Shown piece after piece: positions 31,685-35,224 of a stretch of DNA of 35,224 nucleotides (the stretch's first letter is position 1; every line of letters starts with the position of its first letter). A model generated the notes under the pieces. It was not told where the DNA came from, made no database searches, and saw only the letters and a program-made list of their open reading frames with translations. The translations under genes and the position numbers were made by a program. Origin of the DNA: Roseibacillus sp. (GTDB taxonomy: Bacteria > Verrucomicrobiota > Verrucomicrobiia > Verrucomicrobiales > Akkermansiaceae); contig PBLI01000073.1 in NCBI GenBank assembly GCA_002721695.1, positions 1 to 35,224 on the forward strand. Direction: 5' to 3'.

Positions 31685-33718
31685 TTACCGGTCTGCGGCA
31701 ACGACCCGGTAAAAAGTCCTTGCCGCCGCAGGTCTCGCGATGCTGAAGGTGTACTCGCTTTCCTCTCCTCCCAGGGAGCGGAAGGAGGTCCAGCTTTGCA
31801 GGTCGCTACTCACTTCGATTTCGTAGGCCCTGCCAATGGCCAGGGAATATATTTCAAACACGAGACCGTCCGGGGACGATGAAATCGCCAGCCGCGGGGG
31901 GGCCTGGGGCGGGGCGGAAATGCCAACGGTAAACCCATTCCAATCGGCACCCACGCCCCCAAAAGAGGCCGCATACTGAGGTTGGACAGAAGCGGCTCGT
32001 TCCAGCCCCGGAGGGCTGGGTTGACCGCCCGAGAACCCGAATGGAAGCCGTCCGACCGAGGGAGCGGACCCCAGGAAGTTCACAACGGTGAGAGCGCGGC
32101 AGTCCATGAACGCGAAATCTCCGAGCGAGGTAATACTCTCGGGAAGATCCACCCTCTCGAGGGCAAAACACCCAAGAAACATTCCAAACCCAAGCGACGT
32201 GATGCCTTCGGATATATGGAGATCGGTGAGTGCGATACAGCGCGCAAACGCCTGATCCCCGAGCGAGGATACAGTTGCTGGAATCGTCACGCTGACAAGG
32301 CTCCTGCAGTTGTAGAAGGCGGAACTGCCAATCGACGTCACACTGGCAGGGATGGTCAGGCTCTCCATGCTGATGCAGAAATCGAACGCGCCACTGCCGA
32401 TTGTAGTCAGCCCTTCCGGAAGGTCGATGCTGATGAGACCGCTGCACTGGTAAAAGGCCCTTCGTCCAATCGAGGTAACATTCTGCCCCAAGCTCACGGT
32501 GGTAAGGCCGGAGCACCCTGCAAAGACAGAGTCCTCAATTAACGTCACTCCCTCAGGGACAACCACGCGGGTAAGTTTGATGCATCCGCCAAACGCTAAC
32601 GTCCCAATCCGGTTCACGCCATCTGGTATCGTTACGCTGGTGAGGCTGGAGCATCCATTGAAGAGTAATTGCGCAATAGATGTGACCCTGGCAGGAATAA
32701 TCACCCTGGACAGTTCCCGGCAGTCCCAAAAAGCACCAGCTCCCATGGACGTGACACTGTCCGGGATGCGCACATTGGTAAGGCGACTGCAGGAACGGAA
32801 TGCCTCTTCCCCAAGGGAGGTGACCCCGCCGGGGATGTCCACGCGGACCAGCTGATTGCATCCCCAGAAAGCGTTGTCCCCGATCGAGGTCACCGGCAAT
32901 CCCTCGAGGGTAGCGGGAATGACAAGCACCCCGGACACGGTCTGGTTGCAATCCTGGATGGTGACCTGGCCCCCTGTAATCGAGTAGGTCAGCGTCGCAT
33001 TCACATCCCCGGTGGTTCCGACCACTATTTCGGCCCGGGCGAAGGTGGCCCCCACCGTGCGGTCTCCGTTCATCACGAGAGTGAAAGGGTTGTCGTTACC
33101 TGAAGCGTCCCCGCTCCAGCCAGTGAACACATACCCGGGATTCGGGAGAGCCTCCAGGGTGGCGGTGGCGCCCGCTCGATAGGTCCCTCCGCCGCTGACC
33201 GTCCCGTTGCTGAGGGCCGCAATCTCAAGGGTATGGGACTCGCCTCCGACTCCGATTTCGAAGGAGAACCACGCCACTCCGCCAGCCGCATCCGCGCCGT
33301 CAAGGGGAGCAGCCCCTACCCCGGCGACATCACTGAGACCATCAGAGTAGTTGAGAACGATCCCTCCGGATACGCCCCCACCGGAAACAGCAAAATCAGC
33401 AGGACCGAAGGTCGTGTCGTAGGCGCTGACGGCCGCGTAGTAGGTCCCTTCGGTCAGGTTCTGAACAACCACTCGACTCTGATATTTCCCAGCCCCTCCC
33501 CCCCCACTATCATCGTTTTGATCAAGGAGGTTGCCTGCGGCATCATAGATCCCCAGTTCCGTGTCCTCCACAGCTGAACCGATCGTGTCAAGGGTGAGGA
33601 CACTGATCTCGTCCCCGAGAATCCCAAGATCAATCGCAGCCGGCGGGACCAAGACGTCCTGGGCGAGTCCTGCCACTGAGCCAGCAAAGAGAAACAAAAA
33701 GACGATTAGTTTTTTCAT
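31685..33718 (-). CDS. BspA-type leucine-rich-repeat surface protein
   Basis: A 677-residue secreted protein. ATG 33718 gives a typical signal peptide (MKKLIVFLFLFAGSVAGLAQ); an ATG at 33760 would add 14 residues in front of it. Domains in order: a PPC-like beta domain (about 22-115, with TELGIYDAAGNLLDQNDDSG), an InlB B-repeat-like unit (about 170-228, AGATATLEALPNPGYVFTGW), twelve consecutive 23-residue LRR_5 repeats (about 276-551, consensus VTSIGxxAFxxCxxLxxVxI), and a C-terminal beta module with YEIEVSSDLQSWTSF and TFYRVVAADR. The LRR type is the one found in BspA of Tannerella and many surface adhesins. A cell-surface binding role is likely. It is upstream of the S41 protease on the same strand and next to the AT-rich spacer. 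Confidence 0.88.
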   Translation of the reverse strand: MKKLIVFLFLFAGSVAGLAQDVLVPPAAIDLGILGDEISVLTLDTIGSAVEDTELGIYDAAGNLLDQNDDSGGGGAGKYQSRVVVQNLTEGTYYAAVSAYDTTFGPADFAVSGGGVSGGIVLNYSDGLSDVAGVGAAPLDGADAAGGVAWFSFEIGVGGESHTLEIAALSNGTVSGGGTYRAGATATLEALPNPGYVFTGWSGDASGNDNPFTLVMNGDRTVGATFARAEIVVGTTGDVNATLTYSITGGQVTIQDCNQTVSGVLVIPATLEGLPVTSIGDNAFWGCNQLVRVDIPGGVTSLGEEAFRSCSRLTNVRIPDSVTSMGAGAFWDCRELSRVIIPARVTSIAQLLFNGCSSLTSVTIPDGVNRIGTLAFGGCIKLTRVVVPEGVTLIEDSVFAGCSGLTTVSLGQNVTSIGRRAFYQCSGLISIDLPEGLTTIGSGAFDFCISMESLTIPASVTSIGSSAFYNCRSLVSVTIPATVSSLGDQAFARCIALTDLHISEGITSLGFGMFLGCFALERVDLPESITSLGDFAFMDCRALTVVNFLGSAPSVGRLPFGFSGGQPSPPGLERAASVQPQYAASFGGVGADWNGFTVGISAPPQAPPRLAISSSPDGLVFEIYSLAIGRAYEIEVSSDLQSWTSFRSLGGEESEYTFSIARPAAARTFYRVVAADR
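32066..32893 (-). repeat. twelve tandem 69-base units coding for 23-residue leucine-rich repeats
   Basis: Each unit codes for the pattern (V/I)TS(I/L)G-x-x-AF-x-x-C-x-x-L-x-x-V-x-IP-x-x with no length variation across all twelve copies. The conserved Cys and the AF pair recur every 69 bases. DNA identity between units is moderate, so they diverged after duplication and are not a recent expansion. The array is part of the BspA-like gene. Confidence 0.9.
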
Positions 33719-33852
33719 GAACAGGCGTTCGACGTCATTGGCCGTCGATTGTCTGAACATTTTGGGTTTTCATATTCAAGCGCTAAGAACCTTTGACCAC
33801 AGGGCGCCTCCCTGTGAGCGCAAGTCTCAGCCCGGTATTTCCACGGCCCTGT

Positions 33853-33942
33853 CTATAAGATCAGCATGAAAAGGATGGCGAGGTCCGCGGTCGCTCCAAA
33901 GTTGCCATCGGTATCGAAGATGAGCTTTCGTGGGATTCGCAT
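33853..33942 (-). pseudogene. possible remnant of a nucleoside-hydrolase-like N terminus
   Basis: On the minus strand ATG 33942 reads MRIPRKLIFDTDGNFGATAD and then LAILFMLIL before a stop. The LIFDTD...ADLAILFML pattern resembles the first strand and metal-binding loop of inosine/uridine-type nucleoside hydrolases (normally DTDxGxDxDDAxAL), but two of the usual aspartates are missing. One base away in frame, the sequence continues LIDRAVEIPG and then also stops, as expected of a frameshifted relic. It is very short, so chance resemblance is possible. No upstream or downstream continuation is visible. Confidence 0.25.
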
Positions 33943-34045
33943 AACGACCAGAAGAGAACTTGCGCCCGAGCGGGAGGAGAGGCCTTATCGGGGAAAACGG
34001 ATAAAAGAAAAAATTAGTCTGCGGTGCCACGGTAGGGAGAGTAAC

Positions 34046-34148
34046 AGGCAGTCAATCAACGGAGTGAGATCCAAGGTCCTGCATAAAAACAAAACTTAGA
34101 ACCTAGGCCTCTGCGATCTCACTCCTTGAGAAGACTGCCTCTTTTTTT
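34046..34148 (+). ncRNA. long stem-loop with T7 tail: candidate structured RNA or leader terminator
   Basis: AGGCAGTC (34046-34053) pairs with GACTGCCT (34133-34140), TCAA pairs with TTGA after a small internal loop, and GGAGTGAGATC (34061-34071) pairs perfectly with GATCTCACTCC (34115-34125). The apical loop of 43 bases contains a further AGGT/ACCT pairing option. Right after the outer stem come C and seven T residues (34142-34148). The total of about 23 pairs followed by a T tract is too long and branched for a simple terminator. It could be the 3' half of a small RNA or a 5' leader element of the LamG gene that starts 110 bases later. I do not recognise an RNA family. Confidence 0.55.
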
Positions 34149-34182
34149 CCCGTAAGGGCGGAGTCCGCGTTCATCTTTTGAG

Positions 34183-34212
34183 TTGATTAAGGAAGCATCG
34201 CGATCACATAAG
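34183..34212 (+). promoter_or_regulatory. candidate promoter of the LamG gene
   Basis: TTGATT (34183-34188) and CATAAG (34207-34212) are separated by 18 bases, 46 bases before the ATG at 34259. Each box matches the sigma-70 consensus at four of six positions. This is weak evidence, made slightly better by lying downstream of the T7 terminator-like structure. Confidence 0.25.
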
Positions 34213-34258
34213 TTTGGGGTCGACACTCGAACGATAGCTTTGATGAGATGGAATCCTT

Positions 34259-35224
34259 ATGAACAGAAGGTTTCCGTGTTTTCTGTCGATCGTGGTCTTG
34301 GTCGGAATTCTGCCGCCTGCCGAGGCAGATGAAAAAATCGCCTCTTACCGTTACCGCCCCTTTGAAGGGGACCGAGGGGATTGGATCTCTCCCTACAATC
34401 CGGAGGTCACGGAACTGCCGGACATTGTTAAGAACGAGCGCGGAACCGCCAATGATGGTTTTGAGCGGTTCTGGTATTCCGATTTCAGCGGAAACAAGCG
34501 CTACGTGTGCTCTGAGGGCATCGAGGAAAACCCCCTGAGCGGCGACTTCACCGTTCAGGCCTTCTTCTGTCTGGAGGAGATAACGAACGAACGTCGGGCA
34601 ATCTGCTCAACTGTTTCCGGCCTCACCGGCTTCAGGCTGTATATCGAAGACGGAAGGCTTAAAGGGGGATGCCATTATCAGGATCCCCAGGGCCCAGAAG
34701 AACTTGTCGAGGCACCGGATTCTCTTGAAGCCGGCATCTGGTATCACGTCGCCCTCGTTGCCCGCCGCAAACAGGCCGACAACGTCAATGAGCTCAGCCT
34801 CTGGATAAACTCCGAAAAAGTGGCAAGCAACGACACGATCCCAGTCAATCGACCGATCGACAATAGCACCCTGCATCCGGTCTTCGGGGCAGATCGCGCC
34901 CCCCGGGGATTATTCTTCAACAACCACCTTAACGCCAAGGTGCACGCTATCGAGATCAGCGATTACGCGCTCTCTGATTTCTACCTTGGGTCCAAGGTCA
35001 TCCGGGACGGCTCGCGCTACTTCGGTATCCCTTCCTACCACGATTACCTGAATGAAGGAAATGTATACAATGACAAGAGGCCCCTTGAGCAACGGATCAT
35101 GGATACCTACGAGCAGGAGAACCTTGCGGCGTTCAGGGAGCGACTGCAGGACCGTTTCTTCCTCCCCTTCCTGAACGACAACTACATCCCGCAGGGGATC
35201 ACCAGCGACCCGGAGAACGAGCGG
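34259..35224 (+). CDS. secreted LamG/concanavalin-like domain protein, 3' end outside the window
   Basis: ATG 34259 opens a frame with no stop up to the window edge, 322 codons. It starts with a signal peptide (MNRRFPCFLSIVVLVGILPP, then AEA). Residues about 85-245 look like a LamG/concanavalin-type beta-sandwich: DFTVQAFFCLEE, FRLYIEDGRLKGG, GIWYHVALVARR, LSLWINSEKVAS and the closing AKVHAIEISDYALS. This is followed by DYLNEGNVYNDKRPLEQRIM and further helical sequence that runs off the edge. LamG domains bind glycans or act as spacers in large exported enzymes of PVC bacteria, so a catalytic domain may follow downstream. The codons look like those of the other genes. What lies beyond the edge cannot be told. 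Confidence 0.85.
   Translation, partial: MNRRFPCFLSIVVLVGILPPAEADEKIASYRYRPFEGDRGDWISPYNPEVTELPDIVKNERGTANDGFERFWYSDFSGNKRYVCSEGIEENPLSGDFTVQAFFCLEEITNERRAICSTVSGLTGFRLYIEDGRLKGGCHYQDPQGPEELVEAPDSLEAGIWYHVALVARRKQADNVNELSLWINSEKVASNDTIPVNRPIDNSTLHPVFGADRAPRGLFFNNHLNAKVHAIEISDYALSDFYLGSKVIRDGSRYFGIPSYHDYLNEGNVYNDKRPLEQRIMDTYEQENLAAFRERLQDRFFLPFLNDNYIPQGITSDPENER

Larger units (their letters stand above)
33719..34258. other. 540-base AT-richer spacer with structured RNA and gene remnant
   Basis: This spacer is visibly less GC-rich than its surroundings. It contains a perfect seven-base-pair hairpin CACAGGG-CGCCT-CCCTGTG (33798-33816), a 29-codon remnant on the minus strand (33853-33942), and a long paired structure ending in T7 (34046-34148). 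A candidate promoter for the LamG gene sits at 34183-34212. No full gene is convincing here. A 77-codon plus-strand frame at 33866-34099 is Arg/Lys-rich, overlaps the paired structure and is probably chance. Confidence 0.6.

Noticed and set aside
33866-34099. 77-codon Arg/Lys-rich plus-strand frame in the AT-rich spacer
   Set aside because: Overlaps the paired RNA structure and the relic on the other strand, and resembles no protein; probably chance.
1-35224. tRNA, rRNA, CRISPR arrays, insertion sequences or phage genes
   Set aside because: I looked for T-arm and CCA patterns, regularly spaced short repeats, transposase motifs and integrase-like proteins and found none that I could support.

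Overview
The window looks like a piece of a GC-rich Verrucomicrobiota chromosome, or possibly a relative in the PVC superphylum. Several gene families point that way: a PSCyt2/PSD1 (DUF1549/DUF1553) plus DUF1501 pair, three formylglycine-type sulfatases, a LamG protein, and a Tat-dependent DUF1501 protein. Two proteins also share the 'Y-E-(V/I)...S-x-DLQS(W/F)' secretion-associated module that is common in Verrucomicrobiota. Most of the products carry signal peptides, so this is mainly a surface and periplasm region. The taxonomic call is inference from gene content only.

Layout. Positions 202-10505 hold seven plus-strand genes. They are a cytoplasmic 6-phosphogluconolactonase-type beta-propeller, two secreted sulfatases, a secreted GH99/GH71-like glycosidase, and a three-gene polysaccharide O-acetylation cassette (AlgX/AlgJ-like SGNH protein, AlgI-type MBOAT, second AlgJ-like SGNH protein). 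On the minus strand, 10562-14373, are a SWIM/SNF2 helicase and an upstream aldo/keto reductase of xylose-reductase type. A secreted transglutaminase-like protein follows on the plus strand (14487-16202). A minus-strand group (16308-18873) codes for an alpha/beta hydrolase, a VKOR-DsbA fusion and a small cysteine- and arginine-rich secreted protein with a clear intrinsic terminator. Next on the plus strand are an EEP-family nuclease/phosphatase, a LemA-DUF3137 pair and a PSD1-DUF1501 pair.

The SRP (4.5S-type) RNA gene lies on the minus strand at about 25197-25298. A third sulfatase (minus) is followed by a secreted repeat-rich propeller-like protein (plus) and an outer-membrane-barrel candidate (plus). 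Two large minus-strand genes come next, an S41 protease and a BspA-type leucine-rich-repeat protein with twelve 23-residue repeats. The 540-base spacer 33719-34258 is visibly AT-richer. It holds a long paired structure ending in seven T residues and a short peptide-coding remnant. A LamG-like protein gene starts at 34259 and runs off the right edge.

How the parts may work together. The left block reads as handling of a decorated polysaccharide: desulfation, glycoside cleavage, and transfer of acetyl groups across the membrane. No polymerase or glycosyltransferase is present, so the acetylated polymer is unknown. The most notable observations are a ~90-residue domain shared by the two SGNH proteins in opposite order, the missing conventional start of the PSD1 gene, the pairing of a disulfide-forming enzyme with a Cys-rich secreted protein, and the structured RNA candidate near 34.1 kb. 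All functional statements are family-level readings made by eye; no database search was run.
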